Positions 46,191-55,363 of a stretch of DNA of 64,000 bases are shown in pieces (within the stretch, counting starts at the first letter, position 1; every line of letters begins with the position of its first letter). A program made the translations under genes and the position numbers. The stretch is from Alistipes sp. ZOR0009. Its GTDB lineage: Bacteria; Bacteroidota; Bacteroidia; Bacteroidales; ZOR0009. The notes under the pieces were generated by a model. The model searched no databases, had not been told where the DNA came from, and was given only the letters and a program-made list of their open reading frames with translations. The stretch lies in contig NZ_JTLD01000042.1 of the NCBI RefSeq assembly GCF_000798815.1, positions 19,469 through 83,468 of the forward strand, written 5' to 3'.

Positions 46191-47039
46191 ATGAAATTGG
46201 CAGTGTCGTTTGCGTTGTGCATGCTGTTGTCTGTAGGCCTATTCGCTCAGGCAAGTATAAAAAAGGAGAAGACGAAGGTGATGACTTTGGGGGTATTTCA
46301 TTTCGACTATCCCAACTTGGATTATAAAAAGGTGAGCGATAAGGATAAGATATCGGTTTTAGACGAGCCTTTCCAGTCGGAGATCGTGGCTATTGCAAGG
46401 GCTATTGAGGAGTTTAAGCCAACCATTGTGGTTGTTGAGTGCGAGCCAAAGCACCAGCGCCGAATCGATTCGTTGTATACCGAGTATGCGCAGGGGCGTT
46501 TTATGTTGAAGAAGAATGAGATTTACCAGCTGGGGTTTCGGATTGCAAAGGATAGAGGCCTGGCAAAGGTGCATTGCGTCGACGACTTTGGAAATCGATT
46601 TGCGAGCTTGGAGCAGATGCTTGCCGATAGCGTAAGGGAGGCTCGTTTTTGGAAGTACTACGAATATATCAACGATTCGTTGTACCGAGACGAGCCGGAA
46701 GAGGGGCGTGTGAGTAGCATTGTCGATGCATTTTTGAAGGCAAACGATCCGGATAGAGTTAAGCGCGACTTGGGGGGATACCTTCAGGGCCCGTTTAGCT
46801 ACGAGGAGCAACCCGGCGATTTTATGGGCGTTGATTTTGAAACGGGGAGGTGGTTTAACCGAAATCTTCGAATATACCGCAACATCCAGCGAGTTCCGCA
46901 CACGTCGAAGGATCGAATTTTGGTGATATTTGGCTCTGGCCATCTAAATCTACTCAACCCATTCATCGACGCCTCGCGCGAATTTGAGCTGGTATCGTCT
47001 TACCCTTACTTGAGAAAGGCTAAAAACCTGAAAAGGTAG
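46191..47039 (+). CDS. DUF5694 family exported protein
   Basis: 282 residues with a signal peptide (F-A-L-C-M-L-L-S-V-G-L-F-A-Q). The core begins K-V-M-T-L-G-V-F-H-F and has I-V-V-V-E-C-E-P-K and D-R-I-L-V-I-F-G-S-G-H. These recall the GxxH and E motifs of the TraB/TIKI/erythromycin-esterase-like fold. The reaction is unknown. It is monocistronic and converges with the phosphatase gene. Confidence 0.75.
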   Translation: MKLAVSFALCMLLSVGLFAQASIKKEKTKVMTLGVFHFDYPNLDYKKVSDKDKISVLDEPFQSEIVAIARAIEEFKPTIVVVECEPKHQRRIDSLYTEYAQGRFMLKKNEIYQLGFRIAKDRGLAKVHCVDDFGNRFASLEQMLADSVREARFWKYYEYINDSLYRDEPEEGRVSSIVDAFLKANDPDRVKRDLGGYLQGPFSYEEQPGDFMGVDFETGRWFNRNLRIYRNIQRVPHTSKDRILVIFGSGHLNLLNPFIDASREFELVSSYPYLRKAKNLKR

Positions 47040-47070
47040 CTAGCATATTGTACGAAAGCGGATGTTTTGT

Positions 47071-47097
47071 AGGGGCGTAGGTTTTACGCCCCTTTTT
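47071..47097. terminator. Bidirectional terminator
   Basis: AGGGGCGTA / TACGCCCCT (9-bp perfect stem) followed by TTTTT, between the DUF5694 gene and the converging phosphatase gene. Confidence 0.85.
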
Positions 47098-47218
47098 GTT
47101 GGTGTGCATGGTTGGCGGGGTGCTTCGATGCCGTGCTGGTTGGCTTCGTTTAAGGGGTACGCGCGTTTGCGGCATCGGTTGATGCGGTTTGCCTTATAAT
47201 AAGGTATGCCGGGCTGGC

Positions 47219-48766
47219 CTACTTAAAGTCTATGAGCATCATGGTGCGGTCGTCGTTAAACGCCTCTATGCTGTTGTTGCTAACAATTGCCTGCTCAAAC
47301 TTTTTCATGCTGGTTATCCCCCTGTTAAGCGGCATTTCTAGCGTTGCCGATATCTTCTCGATGCCAACAAACCTGTCTTTTACGGTGTCGTAAGCCTCGG
47401 TGTAGCCGTCGGTAAAGAGCATAATCTTATCGCCTGCGCTGTAGGATACGTCAACCGAGGTGTACTTCTCGTTTTCCACAATGCCCAGTATCTTGCCCGT
47501 TACGGGGATTACGGAGTTCTTCTTTTCGCTGCTTTTATGTAGGATTGGGTAGATTGCGCCAGCGGCCGATATGCGCGCAATCTTTTTCTCGGGGATTATG
47601 AGCAGCGCAATTAGGGTGGTAAAGGCGTCCGAAAGCTGGATGTCCTTATATAGGAACTGGTTGATTTCGCTAACCAGCAGGCCTAGGTTGTTTCCAATCT
47701 CGAATTGGCGCTGCGCGGGAAAGACCTTGAGGCTTGCCCTTATGTAGGCCAGGTAGGCGTTGGCAAAAAACCAGGCTCCCCAGCGTTTGCCCATAACATC
47801 GCCCAAAAGTATGAGCGTATGGTTGTTGTTAAGCTTAACTATTTCGTAAAAGTCGCCGCCCGCTGGTTTGGTAAAGGGCTCGTACTTAATTTTTAGGTCG
47901 AAATCGGAGAACGACTCCTCGTACTCCGAGGCAAAGTGCACGGGTGAGGATTGTACCGCCTGCTTAATGGAGTTAACGTACTGATTTTTGAGGTTGATTT
48001 CCCTATTTACAAGGGCGTTAATTTGGCTTGTAATTATTTGCTGGTTTCTATGCTTTTGGATGATCCCAAATCCGCCCGATTCGATAAACTGCGCCTGCAT
48101 TTTTTCGGTGGTTGTTCTCGATGCCAGCAGCCATATTGGCGTGTTAACCCCAATTTGATGGATTATCTTATGGATAGAGCTGGTAGCCCATGTCGCCGTA
48201 CTGTCAATAAATACCATCCAGATGCTTCGGCTGTCAAATACCTCCTTTAGCTCGCAAAAGTTGGAGACGTTGTTTATAGATAGGTGCGTGTTGCTAATCT
48301 TTGCTCTGGCGTTGGGGGCCTTGCAGTACAGAATCTCTCCAATATCGGCGTTCAGGTTCTTTTGTACAATGCTTTTTTGGGCGGCATGGTTCTCGGCGAT
48401 GCGGTTTAGCAGGCCTTTGATCTTTGTTTTAAAGATGGCATCGTTGATTGGCTTTATGACAACGTCGTCAGCGCCATCGTCAATACATTTGACGACGCTA
48501 TCCTCGTTAATGGCGTTGGTGAGAAATATGAAGATGGAATCTTTCCCGTAGTGTAGCTTTCGAACTTCCTTAACCAGTGTTGCTCCATCAAGTAGCGGCA
48601 GAAATACTTCCGAAATGAACAGGTCGATGCTGTACTTGAGCGCAATTTCGAAGGCATCCATCCCGGTTGATGCCTTGTATATGTCGCATTGAATTGGTTC
48701 GAGAAGGTTCTCAAGGGCTTTTAGTTGCTCGTAATTGCTATCTACTAAGAGAACCTTTGGTCTCAT
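47219..48766 (-). CDS. REC-like plus SpoIIE/PP2C serine phosphatase
   Basis: 515 residues from ATG 48766 (a GTG at 48784 would add six). An N-terminal response-regulator fold (1-125) starts K-V-L-L-V-D-S-N and ends V-V-I-K-P-I-N. The phospho-acceptor position reads I-S-E-V-F-L-P, so Glu53 replaces Asp, and the second acidic pocket residue is Ser10. A linker domain (about 150-290) follows. The PP2C-type phosphatase (about 300-515) has P-A-G-G-D-F-Y-E, L-L-G-D-V-M-G-K and F-T-D-G-Y-T-E-A metal motifs. Such proteins dephosphorylate anti-anti-sigma factors; no partner is nearby. Confidence 0.87.
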   Translation of the reverse strand: MRPKVLLVDSNYEQLKALENLLEPIQCDIYKASTGMDAFEIALKYSIDLFISEVFLPLLDGATLVKEVRKLHYGKDSIFIFLTNAINEDSVVKCIDDGADDVVIKPINDAIFKTKIKGLLNRIAENHAAQKSIVQKNLNADIGEILYCKAPNARAKISNTHLSINNVSNFCELKEVFDSRSIWMVFIDSTATWATSSIHKIIHQIGVNTPIWLLASRTTTEKMQAQFIESGGFGIIQKHRNQQIITSQINALVNREINLKNQYVNSIKQAVQSSPVHFASEYEESFSDFDLKIKYEPFTKPAGGDFYEIVKLNNNHTLILLGDVMGKRWGAWFFANAYLAYIRASLKVFPAQRQFEIGNNLGLLVSEINQFLYKDIQLSDAFTTLIALLIIPEKKIARISAAGAIYPILHKSSEKKNSVIPVTGKILGIVENEKYTSVDVSYSAGDKIMLFTDGYTEAYDTVKDRFVGIEKISATLEMPLNRGITSMKKFEQAIVSNNSIEAFNDDRTMMLIDFK

Positions 48767-48825
48767 TTTAATTGAAGATGTCACTTTTTTCCCTCATTAT
48801 ATTTAACAGCCTAACATGTAGCCTT

Positions 48826-48856
48826 CAAAACGCTACCGGTAAACCTTCGCGTTTTG
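48826..48856. other. Inverted repeat upstream of the REC-SpoIIE gene
   Basis: CAAAACGC and GCGTTTTG, 15-nt spacer, in the divergent region between the phosphatase gene and gcvT. Role unknown. Confidence 0.35.
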
Positions 48857-48959
48857 GCTTTGCCACTCTTGCAATATTACGCCGACTCGGGTTAAAAAGT
48901 CAACTCCTTTTTAAAATATTTGCTATTTATTTGTTTTTGGTAGTTAAAACAAAAAAATC

Positions 48960-48989
48960 TTTGCTAAACAATGAAAAGAATTACCTTTG
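48960..48989 (+). promoter_or_regulatory. Promoter of gcvT, TTTG-N18-TACCTTTG
   Basis: Both boxes fit consensus (48960-48963, 48982-48989). The leader would be only about 25 nt, so a glycine riboswitch is excluded. Confidence 0.72.
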
Positions 48990-49018
48990 CCACGACACTC
49001 AAAACTGCATAAAAAGCT

Positions 49019-50122
49019 ATGAAAAGTACAGCGTTTACTAATTTTCACATAGAATTAGGTGCTCGTATGGTTCCCTTTGCTGGGTATAACATGCCAATCG
49101 AGTATTTTGGTATCAATGAAGAGCACGTTACTGTTCGCGAAAAGGTTGGCGTTTTTGACGTAAGCCACATGGGTGAAGTTTGGGTTAAAGGTCCTAAAGC
49201 TTTCGATTTCGTACAGTATATTACCTCTAATGATGTTGCCGCTCTTTTTGACGGCAAGGTTCAGTACTCTTGCTTCCCTAATGGTAAGGGTGGAATTGTA
49301 GACGATCTTCTAGTTTATCGTGTAGATGCAGAAACCTACCTTCTTGTTATCAACGCCGCCAATATCGATAAGGATTGGAGCTGGATTGTTGAGCAAGGAA
49401 AGGGATTCGGATTTACACCTGGTAAGGAGATCTACAACGCCTCTGACGAGATTTGCCAGCTTGCCATTCAAGGTCCCCTTGCAATGCAGGTTGTTCAAAA
49501 AATCACCGAAGAGCAAATCACCGACATGGAATACTATACCTTCCGTAAGGTAAACATTGCCGGTATCAAGGATGCCATTCTATCTACAACCGGATATACA
49601 GGTTCGGGCGGCTGCGAAATTTACGTGGCAAATGAAGATGGCGAAAAGCTTTGGAAGGCCATTTTTGAAGCAGGTAAGGAAGAAGGAATCAGGGCTATTG
49701 GTCTTGGTGCTCGCGATACTTTGCGTCTAGAAATGGGATTCTGCCTATACGGAAATGATATCAACGATACCACTTCTCCTATTGAGGCTGGCCTTGGCTG
49801 GATTACAAAGTTTACCGATGAGAAGAACTTTATTGATAAGGAGCTTCTTCTTCAGCAAAAGAAGGAAGGCGTTAGCCGTAAGCTGGTAGGTTTCGAAATG
49901 GTTGATCGTGGTATTCCACGTCAGCACTACGAAATTTGCGACGCCGAGGGTAACGTAATCGGAGAGGTAACTTCAGGAACAATGTCTCCAATGCTTAAAA
50001 TTGGCGTTGGTATGGGCTACGTTAAACCAGGATTTGCAAAGGTAGGCACAGAGATCTATCTTAGCATTCGCGGAAAGCTCATCAAGGCAAAGGTTGCCAA
50101 GCTGCCATTTTACAAGGGGTAA
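49019..50122 (+). CDS. gcvT: Aminomethyltransferase (glycine cleavage T protein)
   Basis: T protein of the glycine cleavage system: moves the aminomethyl carbon from lipoyl-GcvH to tetrahydrofolate, releasing ammonia. 367 residues. Starts with [18 protein letters not shown], followed by D-V-S-H-M-G-E and, in the middle, [12 protein letters not shown] and [13 protein letters not shown], all family motifs. The other subunits (GcvH, GcvP, Lpd) are not in the window. It is followed by a terminator. Confidence 0.96.
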   Translation: MKSTAFTNFHIELGARMVPFAGYNMPIEYFGINEEHVTVREKVGVFDVSHMGEVWVKGPKAFDFVQYITSNDVAALFDGKVQYSCFPNGKGGIVDDLLVYRVDAETYLLVINAANIDKDWSWIVEQGKGFGFTPGKEIYNASDEICQLAIQGPLAMQVVQKITEEQITDMEYYTFRKVNIAGIKDAILSTTGYTGSGGCEIYVANEDGEKLWKAIFEAGKEEGIRAIGLGARDTLRLEMGFCLYGNDINDTTSPIEAGLGWITKFTDEKNFIDKELLLQQKKEGVSRKLVGFEMVDRGIPRQHYEICDAEGNVIGEVTSGTMSPMLKIGVGMGYVKPGFAKVGTEIYLSIRGKLIKAKVAKLPFYKG

Positions 50123-50138
50123 TTAATCCTATAAATAT

Positions 50139-50172
50139 GTAAAGGCGTGGGCTATGCTCGCGCCTTTTTTTT
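50139..50172 (+). terminator. Terminator after gcvT
   Basis: AAAGGCG ... CGCCTTT outer stem with an inner GGGC/GCTC pairing, then a T-run. Confidence 0.8.
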
Positions 50173-50179
50173 GAATTTT

Positions 50180-50956
50180 ATGAAGATATCGATTTTAGGC
50201 AGTGGGAGTGAGGGGAATGCCACCTACATAGATTTGGCCGGCGTGCCCATTCTGGTTGATGCTGGGTTTAGTGGCAAAACGTTAATGGAGCGATTCCTTC
50301 AAATAGAGGTTGTTCCCAGCTGCTTAAAAGCTCTTTTGGTTACGCACGAGCACGTAGACCATATAAAAGGAGTGGGAATCATCTCCCGTAAGCTGAATCT
50401 CCCCATCTACATAACCCCCGAAAGCTACCGAGTTGCCCAACGCCAGCTTGGCAAAATAGCCGAAGGCAATCTTCGCTTTATCAGCGGCGATTTTTGGATA
50501 GATGGCAAGGTGCACGTTATTCCTTTTGATGTAAACCACGATGCTGCGCGCACTGTTGGCTTTCGGTTGGAAGGGGTAAATGGCAAAACGGTTGTTGTGA
50601 CAACCGATGTGGGATCTGTAACAACCGATATCGCTCCCTTTTTCCGCAATGCTGACGTTATTGTTTTAGAATCGAACTACGATTTTGGCATGCTTCAAGC
50701 GTGCGACTATCCTTACGCCCTTAAGCAACGAATAAACAGCAGCCATGGGCATCTTTCTAACGAGGATTCGTGCAGAATGATTGGCGAGTTTTACCATTCC
50801 AACTTGAAGAAGGTGTATCTTGCCCATGTGAGCAAAAATAGCAACACCTACGAAATGGCTCTGAACACAACGCTCCAAGAGCTGAATGCGCGCTGTATTT
50901 CTCTTGATGTGGAGGTTGCGTATCAGCATCACCCAACGCCAATGTTCGAATTGTGA
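50180..50956 (+). CDS. MBL-fold metallo-hydrolase, YycJ/WalJ type
   Basis: 258 residues starting K-I-S-I-L-G-S-G-S-E-G-N-A-T-Y, the YycJ-type beginning. Metal-site motif T-H-E-H-V-D-H, then F-D-V-N-H-D-A (third His) and S-N-Y-D and S-S-H-G-H-L-S-N near the end. YycJ-like proteins are predicted 5' to 3' exonucleases acting in DNA repair or cell-wall coordination. ATG 50180 is chosen over a TTG-type extension from 50147, which would run through the terminator. It shares no operon with gcvT. Confidence 0.86.
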   Translation: MKISILGSGSEGNATYIDLAGVPILVDAGFSGKTLMERFLQIEVVPSCLKALLVTHEHVDHIKGVGIISRKLNLPIYITPESYRVAQRQLGKIAEGNLRFISGDFWIDGKVHVIPFDVNHDAARTVGFRLEGVNGKTVVVTTDVGSVTTDIAPFFRNADVIVLESNYDFGMLQACDYPYALKQRINSSHGHLSNEDSCRMIGEFYHSNLKKVYLAHVSKNSNTYEMALNTTLQELNARCISLDVEVAYQHHPTPMFEL

Positions 50957-51196
50957 AAAAAATGTAAAGACTACAAAAATAAATACGAAAATATTATGTT
51001 TCCTAAATCGTACGAATTGACGGCTGTGGGTGTATTTTAATTAAAGTTTGGTCGATTTATTTGATATTTACTTTTAAAGTGTAATTTTGGCTGTTGAAAA
51101 ATATTATATATCATAATGTCTGAAAATTGTGCTATTGATATTTTTTTTGCATTTTTACCTAGCTCAAAAGTCAGTTGAATTTAACTAACAAACGTT

Positions 51197-52267
51197 ATGA
51201 AAAAGCATAATTTTAGTGCTGGTCCATGTATCCTAGCACCTCAAGTGATCGAAAATACAGCTAATGCTGTTCGTGATTTGAATGGAATTGGTCTATCTCT
51301 TATTGAGATTTCTCACCGTACAAAGTACTTTGAGCCAATTATCGAAGAAGCTCAAAAGAATTTTAAGGAGTTATTAGGTGCACCAGATAACTATCACGTG
51401 CTATTCCTTGGTGGTGGAGCTAGCCTTCAGTTCGCAATGGTACCTTTCAACCTTCTTGAAAAGAAGGCGGGTTACATTGAAACTGGTGTATGGGCAAAGA
51501 AAGCGCTAAAAGAGGCTAAGCTATTTGGTGAAGTAGAAGTGCTTGCTTCATCTGCAGACACTAACTTCAACTATTTCCCAAAGAACATCAACATCCCATC
51601 GGATCTTGACTACGTTCACATTACAACCAACAACACCATCTACGGTACCGAAATACATCATGACATTGACTCTCCTGTAACGCTAGTTGCAGATATGTCA
51701 TCTGATATCATGAGCCGTCCTGTTGACGTTTCTAAGTATGGTATGATTTACGGTGGTGCTCAAAAGAACCTTGGACCTGCAGGGGTTACCTTCGTACTTA
51801 TTCGCGAAGATATTCTTGGTAAGGTTACTCGTGCCATCCCAACTATGCTAGACTATAGAACGCACATTAAGGAAGGTTCTATGTTCAATACGCCTCCTGT
51901 ATTTGCTATTTACGCCGTTAACGAAACTCTTAAGTGGGTTAAGGAAATGGGTGGTGTTGAAAAAATGTACGAGCTGAACAAAAAGAAGGCTCAACTTCTT
52001 TACGATGAAATCGATCGTAACACCATGTTTGTTGGTACAGCAGAAAAGGAAAGCCGTTCTTTAATGAACATTTGCTTTGTGCTAAACGAGCAGTATAAGG
52101 ATAAGGAAGCAGCATTCCTAGAGTTTGCTAAGAGCAAAGGTATGGAAGGTTTGAAGGGACACCGTCTAGTTGGTGGTTTCCGTGCTTCTACCTACAATGC
52201 GCTTCCAATCGAAAGCGTTCAGGCTCTTGTAGACTGCATGCGCGAATTCGAAAAAATGAACGCTTAG
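51197..52267 (+). CDS. serC: Phosphoserine aminotransferase
   Basis: PLP enzyme converting 3-phosphohydroxypyruvate and glutamate to phosphoserine. 356 residues. N-terminal [15 protein letters not shown] (phosphate contact), [11 protein letters not shown] and the PLP lysine in [13 protein letters not shown]-terminal [13 protein letters not shown] closes the substrate site. It is first in the serC, serA, DUF1015 series, separated from serA by a terminator-like hairpin. Confidence 0.97.
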   Translation: MKKHNFSAGPCILAPQVIENTANAVRDLNGIGLSLIEISHRTKYFEPIIEEAQKNFKELLGAPDNYHVLFLGGGASLQFAMVPFNLLEKKAGYIETGVWAKKALKEAKLFGEVEVLASSADTNFNYFPKNINIPSDLDYVHITTNNTIYGTEIHHDIDSPVTLVADMSSDIMSRPVDVSKYGMIYGGAQKNLGPAGVTFVLIREDILGKVTRAIPTMLDYRTHIKEGSMFNTPPVFAIYAVNETLKWVKEMGGVEKMYELNKKKAQLLYDEIDRNTMFVGTAEKESRSLMNICFVLNEQYKDKEAAFLEFAKSKGMEGLKGHRLVGGFRASTYNALPIESVQALVDCMREFEKMNA

Positions 52268-52283
52268 TATTTATATACAATAG

Positions 52284-52314
52284 GGTTGGTTGCGTTCTGC
52301 AATCAACCTTTTTT
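52284..52314 (+). terminator. Terminator between serC and serA
   Basis: GGTTGGTTGC / GCAATCAACC with one G-U pair, loop GTTCT, then TTTTTT. Confidence 0.8.
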
Positions 52315-52348
52315 ATACCCAAATCGTTGTTTTTTAACTGATATTGCT

Positions 52349-53272
52349 ATGGCTAAAGTATTGGTTGCTACAGAGAAACCTTTTGCAAAAGTTGCAGTTG
52401 AAGGTATCCAAAAGATCGTAGAAGAAGCTGGCTTTGAGTTTGCTCTTCTTGAAAAATATACTTCGGAAGAAGAATTTTTAAAGGCAGTTGCCGACGTTGA
52501 TGCGCTTATCGTTCGCAGCGATAAGGTTACCAAAAACGTTGTTGAGGCTGCTAAAAACCTTAAGATAGTTGTTCGTGCTGGTGCTGGTTACGACAACCTA
52601 GACCTTGAGGCTTGCTCTGCAAAAGGGGTTGTTGCAATGAACACTCCTGGACAAAACTCTAACGCAGTTGCTGAGCTAGCTCTTGGTATGATGGTTTACA
52701 TGGCTCGTAACTCTTTCCACGCTGGAACTGGTGCTGAACTTCGCGGTAAAAAGCTAGGTATCCATGCTTACGGTAACGTTGGCCGCTATGTAGCTACAAT
52801 TGCTAAGGGATTTGGCATGGATGTTTACGCATTTGATCCATTTGTAACTGCCGAGGCAATGGAAAAAGAGGGGATCAAGGTTTGCCAATCTGTTGAGGAG
52901 CTATACTCAACTTGCAACTACGTATCGCTTCATATCCCAGCTAACGATAAGACAAAGAAATCGATCAACTTCGATCTACTTTCTAAAATGCCAAAGGGTG
53001 GCGTGCTTGTAAACACTGCACGTAAGGAGGTTATTGACGAAGAAGGTATGGTAAAAATAATGGAGTCTCGTCCAGACTTTAAGTACCTATCAGACATCGA
53101 ACCTGCTAATGCTGCCGAGCTAAAAGAAAAGTTCGCCGACAGAGTATTCTTTACACCTAAAAAGATGGGTGCCGAGACTGCTGAGGCAAACATCAACGCT
53201 GGGCTTGCTGCTGCTCGTCAAATTGTTGGCTTTATCAACAATGGCGATAAAACTTTCCAAGTAAATAAGTAA
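52349..53272 (+). CDS. serA: D-3-phosphoglycerate dehydrogenase (short form)
   Basis: 307 residues. D-2-hydroxyacid dehydrogenase fold: substrate domain with I-V-R-S-D-K and R-A-G-A-G-Y-D-N-L-D. The NAD domain has H-A-Y-G-N-V-G-R-Y (GxGxxG variant), Arg in N-T-A-R-K-E-V-I-D and the catalytic Glu near I-E-P-A. The usual active-site His near the end is replaced or shifted (F-T-P-K-K-M-G-A-E-T), as in the Lys-type short PGDHs. There is no C-terminal ACT domain, so it should be less sensitive to serine. It oxidises 3-phosphoglycerate, the first step of serine synthesis. Confidence 0.93.
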   Translation: MAKVLVATEKPFAKVAVEGIQKIVEEAGFEFALLEKYTSEEEFLKAVADVDALIVRSDKVTKNVVEAAKNLKIVVRAGAGYDNLDLEACSAKGVVAMNTPGQNSNAVAELALGMMVYMARNSFHAGTGAELRGKKLGIHAYGNVGRYVATIAKGFGMDVYAFDPFVTAEAMEKEGIKVCQSVEELYSTCNYVSLHIPANDKTKKSINFDLLSKMPKGGVLVNTARKEVIDEEGMVKIMESRPDFKYLSDIEPANAAELKEKFADRVFFTPKKMGAETAEANINAGLAAARQIVGFINNGDKTFQVNK

Positions 53273-53279
53273 GAACCAT

Positions 53280-53320
53280 AAGGGTGTTGGAGATACTTCT
53301 TTTCGACAGCGCCCTTTTCC
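53280..53320 (+). terminator. Terminator-like hairpin between serA and the DUF1015 gene
   Basis: AAGGGTGTTG / CAGCGCCCTT with two G-U pairs and a 17-nt loop, followed by TTTT. Confidence 0.6.
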
Positions 53321-53338
53321 ATAAAAACGTGTATCAAC

Positions 53339-54580
53339 ATGGTTAAGATTAAACCTTTTAAGGGCGTACGCCCACCAAAAGATATTGCTCACGAGGTAGC
53401 ATCACGTCCTTACGACGTACTAAACTCAGTGGAGGCAAAGGCAGAAGCTGGCGAGAAGTCTCTTCTTCATATTATTAAGCCAGAGATCGATTTCGATCCG
53501 ATTGCTGACGAACATTCTCAGGAAGTTTACGATAAGGCTGTTGAAAACTTCAAAAAGTGGCAGTCTAACGGATGGTTGAAGCAGGATTCTACCGAAAAGT
53601 ACTACATCTACGCACAAACGATGGAAGGTCGTACCCAGTACGGATTAGTTGCTGCTTGCCACTTCGAAGATTACATGGAAGGCAAAATCAAGAAGCACGA
53701 GCTAACCCGTAAGGATAAGGAAGAGGATCGCATGATTCACGTTCGTATCCAAAATGCTAACGTTGAGCCCGTATTCTTTGCATATCCTGCAGTTAACGAA
53801 ATCGACGAAATTGTAGCTAAGGTTGTTGCTGCTTCGGCTCCTGAATACGACTTTGTTGCTGCCGATGGTTTTGGCCACAAATTCTGGGTTGTTGAAGACG
53901 AGCAGCTAAATAAGCGCATCACCGAGATCTTTGCAGAAATCCCTGCCCTATATGTTGCCGACGGACACCATAGAACAGCTGCCGCTGCGCTAGTTGGTGG
54001 AGAGAAAAAGGCTGCCAACCCAAACCATACAGGCGAAGAGGAGTACAACTACTTCCTTGCTGTAATCTTCCCTGATAATCAGCTTAAGATTATTGACTAC
54101 AACCGCGTTGTTAAGGATCTTAACGGTCTTACTAGCGCCGAGTTTATTGCTAAGCTAGGAGAAGATTTCGTGGTAGCGGAAAAAGGTACAGAAATTTTCA
54201 AACCAGAAAGCTTGCACAACTTCTCGATGTATATCGATGGCAAGTGGTACTCGCTAACTGCTAAGCCTGGTACTTACAACGACAACGATCCGATTGGCGT
54301 ACTAGACGTAACCGTTCTTTCGAACCTAGTTCTTGACAAGGTTTTAGGAATTAAAGATTTAAGAACAGACAAGCGTATCGACTTTGTTGGCGGTATCCGC
54401 GGACTAGGCGAACTTCAAAAGCGTGTTGATAGCGGCGAAATGAAAGCTGCGTTTGCTCTTTATCCTGTTACCATGCAGCAGCTTATTAATATTTCCGATA
54501 CCGGCAATATTATGCCTCCCAAAACAACTTGGTTCGAACCAAAGCTTCGTTCAGGACTTGTAATCCATAAGCTGGACTAA
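53339..54580 (+). CDS. DUF1015 family protein (candidate serine-pathway kinase)
   Basis: 413 residues. DUF1015 begins I-K-P-F-K-G-V-R-P and includes Y-V-A-D-G-H-H-R-T-A-A-A, a D-G-H-H-R motif like that of ParB-fold proteins such as free-serine kinase SerK. It lies after serC and serA on the same strand, an arrangement I recall from other Bacteroidota, supporting a role in serine or phosphoserine metabolism. The activity has not been proven for this family as far as I know. Normal length; ends at a strong terminator. Confidence 0.83.
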   Translation: MVKIKPFKGVRPPKDIAHEVASRPYDVLNSVEAKAEAGEKSLLHIIKPEIDFDPIADEHSQEVYDKAVENFKKWQSNGWLKQDSTEKYYIYAQTMEGRTQYGLVAACHFEDYMEGKIKKHELTRKDKEEDRMIHVRIQNANVEPVFFAYPAVNEIDEIVAKVVAASAPEYDFVAADGFGHKFWVVEDEQLNKRITEIFAEIPALYVADGHHRTAAAALVGGEKKAANPNHTGEEEYNYFLAVIFPDNQLKIIDYNRVVKDLNGLTSAEFIAKLGEDFVVAEKGTEIFKPESLHNFSMYIDGKWYSLTAKPGTYNDNDPIGVLDVTVLSNLVLDKVLGIKDLRTDKRIDFVGGIRGLGELQKRVDSGEMKAAFALYPVTMQQLINISDTGNIMPPKTTWFEPKLRSGLVIHKLD

Positions 54581-54592
54581 CATATCAGGCAG

Positions 54593-54619
54593 GAGGGACT
54601 TTAGAGTCCCTCTTTTTTT
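54593..54619 (+). terminator. Terminator after the DUF1015 gene
   Basis: GAGGGACT, loop TTAG, AGTCCCTC, T-run. Confidence 0.9.
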
Positions 54620-54702
54620 ATGCTTTTACGCCGCTTTAATTCTTTTAGGATGAAGCGTTTGTTAAACTTGACATTTAGCTGAGCTCCCGATTATCTTTTG
54701 CA

Positions 54703-54710
54703 TATATTTG
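54703..54710 (+). promoter_or_regulatory. -7 element TATATTTG before the lipoprotein gene
   Basis: Exact TAnnTTTG, 22 bp before ATG 54733; -33 box weak. Confidence 0.42.
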
Positions 54711-54732
54711 TAGTAGTTTAAAAACTAAAGCT

Positions 54733-55284
54733 ATGAAACTGTTGGGCGCTTTTTTACTCTCTTCGCTGCTGCTTATTGGTTGCTCTGCCGATCCTGAAAT
54801 CAGCAACTCCATAGAGGGAGGTTGGACGGTAAAGGTTACAAAGCTAAACGTAAAGCTGAATGAGGGAGAGCTCGCTGTTAAGAATGTTTCCCCAGCACCG
54901 GCTGTGGAGTCTCGCTATCTCGATCAGAAAGCTTTCGAAGAGGCATTGCTGTTGCTCTTAAACAGCTCGCGATGGGAGTTTTACTCCTTAAGCAGCTTTA
55001 AAATTACCTATCCAGCTGTTAAGCCAAACGGGAACCAGCCCAGTATGTATGCCGGAACCTTTCAGATGAAAAATGGGGATTTAGAAAAGTACTACTCGGG
55101 AAACCTAACGGATAAGGCAACGGTTAGGAAAGTTTCGATTAGTGGAAACAAGATCTACCTTAAAATAAAAACAACGAACGATTTTATAAGCGCGTTTGGA
55201 TATGAGCTGCCTCCTATCGTTTATCAAACCGCCGAGGATATGCTGGTGAGCATTGAGCTGGAGCTACAGGCCGTACGGGAGTAG
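54733..55284 (+). CDS. Hypothetical lipoprotein
   Basis: 183 residues, not recognised. The signal L-L-S-S-L-L-L-I-G-C-S-A-D places the lipidated Cys at residue 17. After it comes G-G-W-T-V-K-V-T-K-L, reminiscent of lipocalin-like small-molecule-binding lipoproteins but too weak to name. It stands alone between terminators. Confidence 0.68.
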   Translation: MKLLGAFLLSSLLLIGCSADPEISNSIEGGWTVKVTKLNVKLNEGELAVKNVSPAPAVESRYLDQKAFEEALLLLLNSSRWEFYSLSSFKITYPAVKPNGNQPSMYAGTFQMKNGDLEKYYSGNLTDKATVRKVSISGNKIYLKIKTTNDFISAFGYELPPIVYQTAEDMLVSIELELQAVRE

Positions 55285-55303
55285 CTTACGCAACATATTT
55301 AAG

Positions 55304-55328
55304 GGAGAACTTGCTGTTCTCCTTTTTT
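55304..55328 (+). terminator. Terminator after the lipoprotein gene
   Basis: GGAGAAC, loop TTGCT, GTTCTCC and a T-run. Confidence 0.87.
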
Positions 55329-55363
55329 GTATCTTCCCCTTTTAATAGAATTCTAAAAAAGTT

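Noticed and set aside
48990..49018. Glycine riboswitch before gcvT
   Set aside because: The consensus promoter leaves a leader of about 25 nt, too short for any known glycine aptamer.
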